Assembly: GCF_963678635.1 (NCBI RefSeq)
Contig: NC_087065.1
Coordinates: 53,823,858 to 53,887,857 of the forward strand
Length of the DNA stretch: 64,000 nucleotides
Reading direction: 5' to 3'
Origin: Symsagittifera roscoffensis
Taxonomy: Eukaryota > Xenacoelomorpha > Acoela > Convolutidae
Shown here: piece after piece, positions 62,906-64,000 of the stretch
Position numbering within the stretch: the stretch's first letter is position 1
Layout of the letters: each line of letters opens with the position of its first letter
Translations under genes and position numbers: made by a program
The notes under the pieces: model-generated
Told to the model about the DNA's origin: nothing
What the model saw: the letters and a program-made list of their open reading frames with translations, nothing else
Database searches by the model: none

Positions 62906-64000
62906 GATTGCTTAGATAAATGAATGCAATTTTAGGTCATTTTCTTGACATACCGAGCTGAAATAGCATGGCGAGTTACAGACTAAATTTATCGAAATAG
63001 CAAAAAAAATACAAATCGTATTCTTTGATAATGGAAAGACTTCTTCTAAACGAAGACTGAAATGATGTCACTATGATATGATGCTCGACCCAGTAGGCTT
63101 TTACTTGTAACGCCTAACTTTGGATAAAACGTTCAGTTTCTAATCTGTCCCGTAAGATAAGAAATCATTCCAATTTATCTTTCTGCAATTAGCATGCTTT
63201 TTCAAATCTGCTTTGGAAAATCTGCAAATCACTTGATAATTTACTTTATAACTCAACCAACATGAGGCACAATTTTAAGTAAAATTGCCGCAGAGCTGTC
63301 TTCTCTATTTAAGATGGTTTGAGTTGAACCACAATATTTTTCTTGCAATTTTTCGTTCTAAAATTTATCGTTTTAAAAAATCGGTCGTCTGCCTATTGTT
63401 TGTCGGCTTTGTTTTTGCAGCTCGATTTTTTTCAGCTTTCAAACATTGTTCTAAAAATATATTTTGTTTCTGTTTTTGCTTTCAATTTTTTGGCTGCTTT
63501 TAAATCTTAAGTAATAATAACAAGGTTTTATTGAAAAGTTTCTTGGGAAAAAATCCGGTTTTCCAATTATATTTATTTTCTGAGTTGAGTTGTGCCAAAA
63601 ATAAGTTTGTGATATTGGTTGTTCTTGTTATGTCTGGGTGAAAAATTTCTCCTAAAATTTTTTAGATTTATGTTTTATGATTTTTTCTCATGATTTTTGT
63701 GTCACAAAAACAGAGACAATCGGATTTGCTTGCGTACACCTTGATGAAAGTCTTTTCTTAAAATTATTTCATTTTTGACTGCTTCGTGTTCTGTTAGTCG
63801 TCTCAAGTTAGAGGTGTTTTTATGAATTGATTTTTTTTCATGATAATGACATTTTTGGTATTTGCTTTAACAAATTTTTGAACAATTTTTTTTTCCAGTA
63901 ATGAGCTGGGAAAAAACGTGGGCTAGTTTATTTCAAAGTGAAATTGATATTGCAAATGAACGTTGGATAAAATAAGTGTTATGTAATATCAAATTAAAGT
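62906..64000. other. No recognised gene to the window end
   Basis: T-rich sequence. The frame at 63285-63503 is rich in Phe/Cys/Ser because of T-runs and is not supported. A candidate transporter exon was looked for and not found. Confidence 0.4.

Noticed and set aside
1-64000. CRISPR array, bacterial operons or riboswitches
   Set aside because: Direct repeats are long satellites or transposons, not short repeats with unique spacers, and the genes are spliced and eukaryotic.

Overview
The window is nuclear DNA from an invertebrate animal. It is AT-rich, with spliced genes, GT-AG introns up to about 4.6 kb, and heavy repeat and transposon content. All four protein genes have a 3' splice acceptor-like AG 7-10 nt before the start codon. 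That is the layout expected for spliced-leader trans-splicing, so the host is probably from a trans-splicing lineage such as nematodes, flatworms or tunicates. I cannot name the species.

Host genes: (1) a three-exon SAM-dependent methyltransferase (14375-20283, +) whose first intron holds two near-identical 1.34 kb tandem units derived from a non-LTR retrotransposon; (2) an intronless dihydroneopterin aldolase-HPPK fusion (FolB-FolK, 36199-37080, -), a folate-synthesis enzyme normally absent from animals and the standout of the window; (3) a complete four-exon DHHC palmitoyltransferase (40881-43694, -), with a broken partial copy at 45065-45668; (4) the first exon of an MFS transporter resembling SLC18B1 (61548-61779, +), whose remaining exons are not seen.

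Mobile elements: an almost intact BEL/Pao LTR retrotransposon (23827-33043) has 299-bp LTRs differing at two positions, a 5-bp target duplication, an extra ORF of unknown function ahead of gag, and a gag-pol frame cut by two stop codons. Non-LTR retrotransposon remains lie at 15226-18540 (-) and 21821-23475 (+).

Repeats: satellite A (about 165 bp: 1-1050, 35030-35340, 38165-38780); satellite B (about 160 bp: 8040-8900, 34830-35000, 57040-57870); a composite family of ordered tRNA-like modules ending in T-runs (2105-3250, 11570-12930 and fragments); repeat C (20490-20860, 58405-58790, 62560-62905); a 1.85 kb duplicated block carrying arrays of a 10-bp palindromic AT motif (52310-54131 and 55178-57042); a degenerate CATC array (38890-40110); and two large inverted repeats (10144-10405, 37119-37353). 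The genes show no operon or shared pathway. Much of the first 14 kb and of 44-64 kb holds repeats or sequence in which I see no gene.
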